A stretch of 64,000 nt of DNA from Dechloromonas sp. GTDB lineage: Bacteria; Pseudomonadota; Gammaproteobacteria; Burkholderiales; Rhodocyclaceae. Positions within the stretch are counted from its first letter, which is position 1, and each line of letters starts with the position of its first letter. The notes under the pieces were generated by a model that searched no databases, was not told the DNA's origin, and saw only the letters and a list, made by a program, of their open reading frames with translations. Location: assembly GCA_028689015.1 (NCBI GenBank), contig JAQTXC010000001.1, positions 122,196-186,195 on the forward strand, in the 5' to 3' direction. This document shows positions 46,515 to 53,752 of the stretch, piece after piece. The translations under genes and the position numbers were made by a program.

Positions 46515-47816
46515 ATGGCTGGTGGCACGTTCGAAAAATATAAGTCCGACGGCTCGCTCGGCGGCAATGTGCTGGAATGGGTCGATGCCCGTTTCCCGGC
46601 AACCTCGATGTGGAAAGGGCATTTGTCCGAGTACTATTGCCCGAAGAATTTCAACTTCTGGTATTTCTTTGGTTCGTTGGCTCTGCTAGTTCTGGTTATC
46701 CAGATCGTTACCGGCATTTTCCTCGTCATGCATTACAAGCCGGATGCGGCGCTGAACGCCAATGGCGTGCCGGTGGCCTTTGCTTCGGTTGAATACATCA
46801 TGCGCGACGTGGCGGGTGGCTGGCTGATCCGCTACATGCACTCGACTGGCGCTTCGGCCTTCTTTATTGTGGTTTATATGCATATGTTCCGTGGCCTGCT
46901 CTACGGTTCGTATCGCAAACCGCGTGAATTGACCTGGCTGTTCGGTGTGGGCATCTTCCTGGTGCTGATGGGTGAGGCTTTCTTTGGCTACCTGTTGCCG
47001 TGGGGCCAGATGTCTTACTGGGGCGCCCAGGTGATCGTTAACCTGTTCTCGGCCATTCCGGTCATCGGTTCTGACCTGTCGCTGATCATCCGCGGTGACT
47101 TCGTCGTCGGTGATGCGACCCTGAACCGTTTCTTCTCCTTCCACGTCATTGCCTTCCCGTTGGTACTGATCGGTCTGGTTGCTGCCCACATCCTGGCGCT
47201 GCACGAAACCGGTTCGAACAATCCGGACGGTATCGATATCAAGGAAAAGAAGGACGAGAAGGGTATTCCGCTCGACGGCATCCCGTTCCACCCGTATTAC
47301 ACGGTCAAGGACATCGTCGGTGTGGTCGTCTTCCTGATGGTCTTCTCCGCCGTGTTGTTCTTTGCCCCGGAGGGGGGTGGTTACTTCCTGGAAACGCCGA
47401 ACTTCTATCCGGCTGACCCGCTGAAGACCCCGCCGCACATTGCACCGGTCTGGTATTTCACGCCGTTCTACTCGATCCTGCGCGCCATGGTCTGGAATTT
47501 CTTCGGCCTGGATGCCAAGTTCTGGGGTGTGGTGGCCATGGGCGCCTCGGTCGTCATCTTTGCCTTCCTGCCCTGGCTGGATCGTAGTCCGGTTCGTTCG
47601 ATCCGCTACCGCGGTCCGATCACCAAGGTCATGATCACCATTTTCGTGATCTGCTTCTTCATCCTTGGCTATCTGGGTACCTTGTCGCCGTCGCCGATGG
47701 GTGAGTTGGTGTCGCAAGTGTGTACGGTCTTCTACTTTGGTTTCTTCCTCGGCATGCCGTGGTGGTCCCGGATGGACAAGTTCAAGCCGGTTCCCGAACG
47801 CGTGACGTTCAAGTGA
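46515..47816 (+). CDS. petB: Cytochrome b of the bc1 complex
   Basis: A protein of 433 residues with eight or more transmembrane helices, fused N- and C-terminal parts as in proteobacteria. The heme-binding histidine pairs are in the helices around RYMHSTGASAFFIVVYMHMF and FSFHVIAFPLVLIGLVAAHI, and the quinol-site motif PDWY-like variant reads PVWYFTPFYSILRA. Start at ATG 46515, just after petA. It oxidises ubiquinol and reduces quinone across the membrane. Confidence 0.96.
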   Translation: MAGGTFEKYKSDGSLGGNVLEWVDARFPATSMWKGHLSEYYCPKNFNFWYFFGSLALLVLVIQIVTGIFLVMHYKPDAALNANGVPVAFASVEYIMRDVAGGWLIRYMHSTGASAFFIVVYMHMFRGLLYGSYRKPRELTWLFGVGIFLVLMGEAFFGYLLPWGQMSYWGAQVIVNLFSAIPVIGSDLSLIIRGDFVVGDATLNRFFSFHVIAFPLVLIGLVAAHILALHETGSNNPDGIDIKEKKDEKGIPLDGIPFHPYYTVKDIVGVVVFLMVFSAVLFFAPEGGGYFLETPNFYPADPLKTPPHIAPVWYFTPFYSILRAMVWNFFGLDAKFWGVVAMGASVVIFAFLPWLDRSPVRSIRYRGPITKVMITIFVICFFILGYLGTLSPSPMGELVSQVCTVFYFGFFLGMPWWSRMDKFKPVPERVTFK

Positions 47817-47827
47817 GGATGCGCAAC

Positions 47828-48547
47828 ATGAAAAAATTCCTGATTGCATTGCTCTTTGCACCGATGCTGGCCTGGGCTAGTGGTGCAGCGGTCCACCTCG
47901 ACAAATGGCCTGGTTCGGTGAGCGACAAGGCGGCCTTGCAGCATGGCGCCAAGTTGTTCGTCAATTACTGCATGAATTGTCACGGCGCATCGTATGTCCG
48001 CTACAAGAATCTGCTCGACCTCGGTCTGACCGAACAGCAGGTTAAGGACAACCTGATGTTTACCTCGGACAAAATCGGCGCCCTGATGAATATCGCCGGT
48101 CGTTCGGACGAGCAAAAGAAGTGGTTCGGCGCGACCCCGCCGGATCTCTCCATTATTGCTCGTGCCCGGGGTGAGGCAGGCAATGCCGGTGCGGGTGCAG
48201 ACTGGCTCTACACCTACCTGCGCTCCTTCTACCGGGATGACAAGCGGCCGACTGGCTGGAATAACGTCGTTTTCGAGAACGTCGGCATGCCGCACGTCCT
48301 CTACGGCTTGCAAGGTCAACAGGTTCGTAACCACGAAACCCATGCACTGGAACTGGCTGTGCCGGGTGAAATGGCGCCGGCCGAATTCGACAAGGCGGTT
48401 TCCGATCTGGTCGGCTTCATGGTCTGGATGGGTGAGCCGCAACAGGAGTTCCGCCGTACGTTGGGCTTCTTTGTCCTGGCTTTCCTGGCGGTACTCTTCG
48501 TCGTGGCCTATGCCCTGAAGAAGGAATACTGGAAAGATATTCACTGA
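47828..48547 (+). CDS. petC: Cytochrome c1
   Basis: A protein of 239 residues. A signal peptide (MKKFLIALLFAPMLAWASGA) is followed by the heme c site CMNCH (C48, C51, H52) and a C-terminal membrane anchor (FFVLAFLAVLFVVAYALKKE). The sixth heme ligand is likely the methionine in a YGLQ-preceding segment NVGMPHVLYG. The ATG at 47828 is preferred because GAGG is about nine bases upstream, while the ATG at 47819 is too close. Last gene of petABC. Confidence 0.95.
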   Translation: MKKFLIALLFAPMLAWASGAAVHLDKWPGSVSDKAALQHGAKLFVNYCMNCHGASYVRYKNLLDLGLTEQQVKDNLMFTSDKIGALMNIAGRSDEQKKWFGATPPDLSIIARARGEAGNAGAGADWLYTYLRSFYRDDKRPTGWNNVVFENVGMPHVLYGLQGQQVRNHETHALELAVPGEMAPAEFDKAVSDLVGFMVWMGEPQQEFRRTLGFFVLAFLAVLFVVAYALKKEYWKDIH

Positions 48548-48565
48548 TCCTTGCGGGTTAGCTAG

Positions 48566-48604
48566 CGGCATCGCGGGTTTGGCTACGGCCAGCCCCCGAT
48601 GCCG
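48566..48604 (+). terminator. Stem-loop between petC and sspA
   Basis: CGGCATCG (48566-48573) pairs with CGATGCCG (48597-48604); a T-rich stretch follows weakly. It may end the petABC transcript or mark processing before sspA. Confidence 0.5.
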
Positions 48605-48629
48605 AATCTCATTTTGAGGGTTGTGACCA

Positions 48630-49226
48630 ATGATGAACCTCTACTCGGGCACCACGTGTCCTTTCAGTCACCGTTGCCGCATTGTCCTGTACGAAAAGGG
48701 CATGGATTTCCAGGTGATCGACGTTGATCTGTTTTCCAAGGCCGAAGAAATCGCTGCCACCAACCCGCACGGTCGTGTACCGGTGCTGGCCGAACGCGAT
48801 CTCGTCCTGTTCGAGCCGAACATCATCAATGAATACATCGACGAGCGCTTTCCGCATCCGCAATTGATGCCGGCCGACCCGATCATGCGGGCCCGGGCGC
48901 GTCAGTTGCTGGTCGGCATGGAGCGCGAAATCTTTTCGCATATGGAATTGATCGAGAAAAACGGGAAGGGCGCCGACAAGGCGCGGCAGGAAATCAAGGC
49001 TCGCCTGACCGAAATCATCCCGATCTTCAACAAGCAGAAATTTATGCTGGGTGATGAGTTCTCGATGCTCGACGTGGCGATTGCCCCCTTGTTGTGGCGT
49101 CTGGACCACTACGGCATCGATCTGGGCAAGGCCGCTGCGCCGTTGATGAAATATGCCGAACGGATTTTCAGCCGCCAAGGTTTTATCGATGCGCTGACCC
49201 CGTCTGAAAAGGCCATGCGCAAGTGA
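48630..49226 (+). CDS. sspA: Stringent starvation protein A
   Basis: A protein of 198 residues with a glutathione S-transferase fold: thioredoxin-like N-domain (LYSGTTCPFSHRCRIVLYEK, NPHGRVPVLAERDLVLFEPN) and a helical C-domain. SspA binds RNA polymerase holoenzyme and changes transcription in stationary phase and acid stress. It precedes sspB with a 4-base overlap, the usual pair downstream of petABC in beta- and gammaproteobacteria. Confidence 0.95.
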   Translation: MMNLYSGTTCPFSHRCRIVLYEKGMDFQVIDVDLFSKAEEIAATNPHGRVPVLAERDLVLFEPNIINEYIDERFPHPQLMPADPIMRARARQLLVGMEREIFSHMELIEKNGKGADKARQEIKARLTEIIPIFNKQKFMLGDEFSMLDVAIAPLLWRLDHYGIDLGKAAAPLMKYAERIFSRQGFIDALTPSEKAMRK

Positions 49227-49669
49227 GTGCCGACCATCCCTCGACCAAGCCTTATCTGCTGCGTGCGTTGTGGGAGTGGTGCTGCGATAACGGCTTGACG
49301 CCCTATCTGGCTGTCCAGGTGGATGGTCGGACGCAGGTCCCCCGTGAGTTCGTGCGCGACGGTCAGATCGTCTTGAATATCGGCGCCGATGCCACCAACA
49401 AGCTTGTCATGGGCAATGATTTCATTGAATTCCAGGCGCGTTTTGGGGGGGCTGCCCGTCAATTGTCGATTCCAGTTGGTCGGGTGACAGCCATTTATGC
49501 GCGTGAAACTGGCGCCGGCATGGCATTTGAGCTCGATGAGACGAATGCTGACGCACTGACGGAGGCGGGGGACGCGCCGACGGTTGCTGATTTTTCGCCG
49601 CCGGATGAGCCGCCTCCCGAGCGGCCCAAGCCCGAAAGTGGGCGTCCCTGGCTGCAACGCATCAAATAG
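49223..49669 (+). CDS. sspB: ClpXP adaptor SspB
   Basis: A protein of 148 residues. The N-terminal ~110 residues form the ssrA-tag-binding domain (KPYLLRALWEWCCDNGLTPY, GADATNKLVMGNDFIEFQAR). A flexible acidic/proline-rich tail ends in PWLQRIK, resembling the C-terminal ClpX-binding peptide. It delivers ssrA-tagged proteins from stalled ribosomes to ClpXP. GTG start overlaps the sspA stop. Confidence 0.94.
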   Translation: MSADHPSTKPYLLRALWEWCCDNGLTPYLAVQVDGRTQVPREFVRDGQIVLNIGADATNKLVMGNDFIEFQARFGGAARQLSIPVGRVTAIYARETGAGMAFELDETNADALTEAGDAPTVADFSPPDEPPPERPKPESGRPWLQRIK

Positions 49670-49697
49670 GGACGCTGCTGGCGGTCAACGCACCAAT

Positions 49698-49731
49698 AAG
49701 GGGAAAAATCATGGCTGATTTTTCCCCTTTT
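49698..49731 (+). terminator. Rho-independent terminator after sspB
   Basis: A 12-bp stem (GGGGAAAAATCA at 49700-49711, TGATTTTTCCCC at 49716-49727) with a four-base loop and TTTT. It isolates the nitrate genes from sspAB. Confidence 0.9.
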
Positions 49732-49756
49732 CATGGTTTAGTCGGGTTTTCTCAGG

Positions 49757-49772
49757 TGGCATGGCTGTTGCT
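49757..49772 (+). promoter_or_regulatory. Sigma-54 promoter of nasA
   Basis: TGGCAT-GGCTG-TTGCT, with GG at 49758-49759 and GC at 49770-49771, exactly 12 bases apart as required. The predicted start of transcription is near 49783, leaving a very short leader before nasA at 49796. A GCGGTCAAC lies at 49681-49689, 76 bases upstream. Confidence 0.8.
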
Positions 49773-49795
49773 GAGAAGCTGCCGAGAGGAAAACC

Positions 49796-52516
49796 ATGCG
49801 TTCTGAAATCAAATCAACTTGTTGTTATTGTGGGGTCGGTTGCGGGGTCCTGATCGCGGTCGACGATGAAAAAATCGTCGGATTACGCGGTGACCCAGAA
49901 CACCCTGCCAATCGTGGGCGGTTGTGCACCAAAGGGGCGACCTTGCCGCTCAGTCTGGGGCAGGCGCAACGACTCGAGTATCCGGAATTTCGCGCACAAC
50001 GCGGCGTGGCGGGGCAGCGCTTGAGCTGGGATGCCGCGCTCGACCAGGCGGCGGATCGATTCGCTGAGGTGATTTCGCGCCACGGGCCAGATGCCGTGGC
50101 GTTTTATATTTCCGGTCAATTGATGACCGAGGATTACTACGTTTTCAACAAGCTGGCCAAAGGCTTGATCGGGACCAATAACGTCGATACCAATTCACGA
50201 CTGTGCATGTCCTCGGCAGTGGCCGGTTACAAACAGACGTTGGGTGTGGATGCACCGCCTTGCAGCTACGAGGATATCGGGTTGGCATCGACGATCCTGA
50301 TCGCCGGTGCCAACCCGGCGGTTGCGCATCCCATCGTTTTTCGCGCCATCGAAGATGCTCGCGCCGCCAATCCGGCACTCAAGATCGTGGTCGTCGACCC
50401 GCGACGCTCGGAAACTGCGGAAATTGCCGACCTCCATCTGGCACTCCAGCCGGGGACCGACGTGGTGCTGTTCAACGGCTTGCTGCAGGTCATGATTGCC
50501 GAGCAGTTGATTGACCCGGCGTACATCGCGGCGCATACCGAAGGTTTTGCCGAACTGGCTGCACTGCTGGCTGATTTCACGCCGGCCGTGGTCGCCGAAC
50601 GTTGCGGTTTGGCCGTCGTCGACATTGTTCAGGCGGCACGCTGGTTTGCCAGCAATGGCCCGGCCCTGTCCTTGTACTGTCAAGGGCTCAATCAATCCGC
50701 ACATGGCACGCACAATAATGCGGCGCTGATCCATCTCCATCTAGCGACCGGGCACATTGGTCAGCCAGGGGCAGGGCCATTCTCGCTGACCGGGCAGCCG
50801 AATGCCATGGGCGGGCGTGAGGTGGGGGGCATGGCCAATCTGCTGTCAGCTCACCGTGATCTGGCCAATGCCGAGCATCGGGCCGAGGTGGCTCGCCTGT
50901 GGGGGATTCCCGAGGTGCCAGCGCAGCCGGGCAAAACTGCGGTCGACTTGTTCCAGGCCATCGAAACCGGCCAGATCAAGGCGGTCTGGATTGCCTGCAC
51001 CAACCCGGCGCAGTCGCTACCACAACAACATCGCGTCCGGGCCGCCCTGGCCGCAGCGGATTATGTGGTTGTTCAGGAAGCATATGCCACGACCGATACG
51101 GTGGCTTACGCCGACCTGCTCTTGCCTGCGACCAGCTGGGGGGAGAAGGAAGGGACGGTGACCAATTCCGAACGTTGCATTACCCGCGTCCAGGCCGCCG
51201 TAGCCGGTCCGGGCGAGGCGAAGCACGACTGGGCAATTGCTACCGAGTTTGCCCGTCGGCTGGGTGAAAAACTGGCCCATCCTGCGGTCGACCGCTTGTT
51301 TCCGTATGAAAGTGCGGAAGCAGTCTTTAACGAACACCGACAAAGCACGATCGGTCGCGATCTCGATATCGGTGGCTTATCCTATGCCCGTCTGGAAAAT
51401 GAGGGGCCGCAGCAATGGCCTTGTCCGGATCAGGCACCGGGTCGTCGCCGTCTGTATACCGATGGCCGTTTCCCAACACCCAGTGGTCGAGCCCGCTTCG
51501 TCAAGCTTGGCGATACGACGACGGCGGACGCTTTGGGTCCGACGCAGCCGATCAGCCTGCTCAGCGGCCGTTTGCGCGATCAATGGCATGGCATGAGCCG
51601 AACCGGCAATTTGCCGCGCCTGTTCAACCTGGATAGTGAACCCCTGCTGGGCATGCATCCGGATGACATGGCAGTACGTGCCTTGCGAGACGGCATGGTC
51701 GCCGAGGTGCGCAATGCACGTGGTCAATTTGCGGTGCGCGTTGCGGCCGATCATCGCCTGCAAGCCGGGCAGGCCTGGTTGCCGATGCACTGGGGTAGCC
51801 AGTTCATGAATTCGCCAGGGGTCAACACCTTGACCAGCAGTGCGGTCGATCCCTATTCGCAGCAGCCCGAGTTGAAACATGCCGCTGTAGAGATTACAGC
51901 GCTCGACCTGCCGTATCCGCTAACCATCATCCGGCGCTGTGCCGATGTGTCCAGTGCGCGGACCTTGGCACAGCGTCTGCAAGGGCTGCTGGCCCGTTTT
52001 CCCTATGCGACACTGGGCCTGTATGGTCGCAGCAACGCTTTGGTGGTTCTGCGTCTGGCGCTGGCCGCTGCACCGTCGGCCGAGCTGCTGGCCGAGCTTG
52101 ATGCGGCTGCCGATTTCAGCGCCAGTGCCGGCAGCATCGAGTTTCATGATGCGGCCCGCGGTGTCCATAAGCTGGCCTGGGTGGTCGATGGTTTGCTGGC
52201 CGGTGTTCGGCTGGCGGGTGAAGATGCCGCGCAAGCCTGGCTGAAGCCTGCACTGGCCGAGGATGAGCTGAGCAGCGAATTGCTGCGTCTGGCGCTGGCG
52301 CCGTCAGCGCGGACACCAATTCCGGTGGCGCCGCGGCACATTGTTTGTAAGTGCGCCGATATCAGCGACCAGCAAATCATCGAAGCCTTTGCCACTGGCG
52401 CCGACTTGGCCGGAGTACAGGAACGTTTCAAGTGCGGTACCTTCTGCGGTTCGTGCTTGCCGGCGATCAAACGCATGGCCGCAGATCATTTACAAAAACA
52501 ACCAGCTGCCGCCTGA
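49796..52516 (+). CDS. nasA: Assimilatory nitrate reductase catalytic subunit with C-terminal BFD-like domain
   Basis: A protein of 906 residues. The N-terminal [4Fe-4S] ligands are C9, C12, C16 and C44 (CCYCGVGC). The bis-MGD molybdenum domain follows, with the likely Mo ligand Cys at about 137 in NSRLCMSSAVAGYKQ. It reduces nitrate to nitrite in the cytoplasm. The last ~60 residues are a BFD-like [2Fe-2S] domain (VCKCADISDQQII, CGTFCGSCLP), typical of long NasA forms that take electrons from a flavoprotein. No nasB/nasC-type reductase gene is adjacent. A sigma-54 promoter lies directly upstream. The start follows GAGAGGA. Confidence 0.95.
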   Translation: MRSEIKSTCCYCGVGCGVLIAVDDEKIVGLRGDPEHPANRGRLCTKGATLPLSLGQAQRLEYPEFRAQRGVAGQRLSWDAALDQAADRFAEVISRHGPDAVAFYISGQLMTEDYYVFNKLAKGLIGTNNVDTNSRLCMSSAVAGYKQTLGVDAPPCSYEDIGLASTILIAGANPAVAHPIVFRAIEDARAANPALKIVVVDPRRSETAEIADLHLALQPGTDVVLFNGLLQVMIAEQLIDPAYIAAHTEGFAELAALLADFTPAVVAERCGLAVVDIVQAARWFASNGPALSLYCQGLNQSAHGTHNNAALIHLHLATGHIGQPGAGPFSLTGQPNAMGGREVGGMANLLSAHRDLANAEHRAEVARLWGIPEVPAQPGKTAVDLFQAIETGQIKAVWIACTNPAQSLPQQHRVRAALAAADYVVVQEAYATTDTVAYADLLLPATSWGEKEGTVTNSERCITRVQAAVAGPGEAKHDWAIATEFARRLGEKLAHPAVDRLFPYESAEAVFNEHRQSTIGRDLDIGGLSYARLENEGPQQWPCPDQAPGRRRLYTDGRFPTPSGRARFVKLGDTTTADALGPTQPISLLSGRLRDQWHGMSRTGNLPRLFNLDSEPLLGMHPDDMAVRALRDGMVAEVRNARGQFAVRVAADHRLQAGQAWLPMHWGSQFMNSPGVNTLTSSAVDPYSQQPELKHAAVEITALDLPYPLTIIRRCADVSSARTLAQRLQGLLARFPYATLGLYGRSNALVVLRLALAAAPSAELLAELDAAADFSASAGSIEFHDAARGVHKLAWVVDGLLAGVRLAGEDAAQAWLKPALAEDELSSELLRLALAPSARTPIPVAPRHIVCKCADISDQQIIEAFATGADLAGVQERFKCGTFCGSCLPAIKRMAADHLQKQPAAA

Positions 52517-52535
52517 GTTGTTGGGGAGGAGACCC

Positions 52536-53525
52536 ATGAGTTACACGCAATTTATTAAGGAGATCGGCCGTGGCGCCCAGGGGGCCCGCGACTTGTCGCT
52601 GGATGATGCCCGACAGTTGTACGCTGCCATGTTGGACGGTGGGGTGCCGGATCTTGAACTGGGCGCACTGATCCTTGGCCTGCGGGTCAAGGGAGAGTCG
52701 CTGGAAGAAATGTTGGGCTTTTTGCTGGCGGTGGACGAGCGGACCCATCGTCTCGACCTGCCACATGGCCGGGTGCGGCCGGTTGTCTTGCCGACCTATA
52801 ACGGGGCACGCAAAGAGGCGAATCTGACACCCTTGCTGGCCTTGCTGCTCCAACGCTTTGGTGTGCCGGTTGTGGTTCATGGCCTGCTGGAAGGTTTTGG
52901 CCGGGTGACGTCAGCGCATGTTTTCCGCGAGTTGGGGGTGATGCCGGCGACGTCATCGCATCAGGCGCAAACCATGCTGGACGAAAAGGGTTTGGTTTTT
53001 TTGCCGCTGACGGCTTTCTGCCCCGGTATTCACAACCTGCTGGCGCTGCGCAGCCGCATGGGTGTGCGCAACAGCGCACACAGCCTGGTCAAACTGCTTA
53101 ACCCGTTTGCCGGTGATGCCTTGCTGGTGGCACCGGCCACGCATCCTGAGTTTATTGATCTGATGCGGCAGATCCTGCTGGCCCGCAATGACCGGGCATT
53201 GTTGCTTCGCGGCACCGAAGGTGAGCCTTATGCCAATCCCAAGCGTCGGCCCAAATTGGAGTTCATTCACGATGGGGTCAGTGACGTTTTGTTCGAGGCC
53301 GAGCATGACAGTTTGCGCGCCTTGCCGCATCTGCCCGATGCGAGTGATGCGGCAAGCACGGCGCGCTGGATCCGGCGGGTTCTCGACAAGCAGACGCCTT
53401 TGCCCAAGCCGCTGGCCAATCAGTTGGCCTGTTGCTTGTTTGCCAGCGGCTATGCCGAAGACTTCAACCAGGCCAAGGCGATTGTCGCGGTCGAGGCCAC
53501 GGGTTTGCTGGTTGGCGGGAATTAA
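52536..53525 (+). CDS. ybiB: YbiB-like glycosyl transferase-fold protein (TrpD family relative)
   Basis: A protein of 329 residues related to anthranilate phosphoribosyltransferase: an N-terminal helical domain (LSLDDARQLYAAMLDGGVPD) and a C-terminal alpha/beta domain (LLALLLQRFGVPVVVHGLLE). The phosphoribosyl-pyrophosphate signature of true TrpD is not seen. E. coli YbiB is a DNA-binding member of the LexA regulon, so enzyme activity is not implied. It starts 19 bases after nasA with a strong GGGGAGGAG site, so it is co-transcribed with nitrate reductase. A YbiB-like gene in nitrate clusters recurs in betaproteobacteria to my knowledge, with unknown role. Confidence 0.82.
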   Translation: MSYTQFIKEIGRGAQGARDLSLDDARQLYAAMLDGGVPDLELGALILGLRVKGESLEEMLGFLLAVDERTHRLDLPHGRVRPVVLPTYNGARKEANLTPLLALLLQRFGVPVVVHGLLEGFGRVTSAHVFRELGVMPATSSHQAQTMLDEKGLVFLPLTAFCPGIHNLLALRSRMGVRNSAHSLVKLLNPFAGDALLVAPATHPEFIDLMRQILLARNDRALLLRGTEGEPYANPKRRPKLEFIHDGVSDVLFEAEHDSLRALPHLPDASDAASTARWIRRVLDKQTPLPKPLANQLACCLFASGYAEDFNQAKAIVAVEATGLLVGGN

Positions 53526-53532
53526 GCGAGCG

Positions 53533-53578
53533 TGCACCGGGGCAGCGCATCGCTGCCCGAATCTGGTGCATTTGTTTT
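53533..53578 (+). terminator. Large stem-loop after ybiB
   Basis: Inner stem GGGCAGCG (53540-53547), loop CAT, CGCTGCCC (53551-53558); outer arms TGCACC (53533-53538) and GGTGCA (53565-53570); then TTTGTTTT. Probably ends the nasA-ybiB transcript. The outer arms also resemble NtrC half-sites but are too far apart for one site. Confidence 0.6.
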
Positions 53579-53623
53579 GCGGTCAACAAGTTAAATTTCA
53601 TAAAAATCATTAAGTTACGATTC

Positions 53624-53639
53624 TGGCACAAGCCATGCT
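53624..53639 (+). promoter_or_regulatory. Sigma-54 promoter of nirBD
   Basis: TGGCAC-AAGCC-ATGCT with GG at 53625-53626 and GC at 53637-53638, correct 12-base spacing; one mismatch (A for the first T) to the -12 consensus. Predicted start near 53650. GCGGTCAAC lies at 53579-53587. Confidence 0.7.
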
Positions 53640-53664
53640 TTAGTTAATTCATCACAGCGAATCA

Positions 53665-53701
53665 ACCGCCAACGGGGGCGGTCCGATGGCAACGACGTCA
53701 T
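53665..53701 (+). promoter_or_regulatory. ANTAR-type two-hairpin leader RNA of nirB
   Basis: Two hairpins separated by three bases, each with a six-base loop having A at position 1 and G at position 4. P1: ACCGCC (53665-53670), loop AACGGG, GGCGGT (53677-53682). P2: ATGGC (53686-53690), loop AACGAC, GTCAT (53697-53701). This is the known recognition form for ANTAR antiterminators such as NasR/NasT. It lies downstream of the sigma-54 start, inside the transcript. I do not find a clear T-run terminator between it and nirB. Confidence 0.7.
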
Positions 53702-53752
53702 GCGCTGATACAAATTGCACCTTTGGGTGCGCGCAACGTTGGAGCCCGAAAA

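Noticed and set aside
53533..53570. TGCACC and GGTGCA as one NtrC-binding dyad before nirB
   Set aside because: The halves are separated by 26 bases and flank a strong hairpin; a stem-loop at the ybiB end is a better reading.
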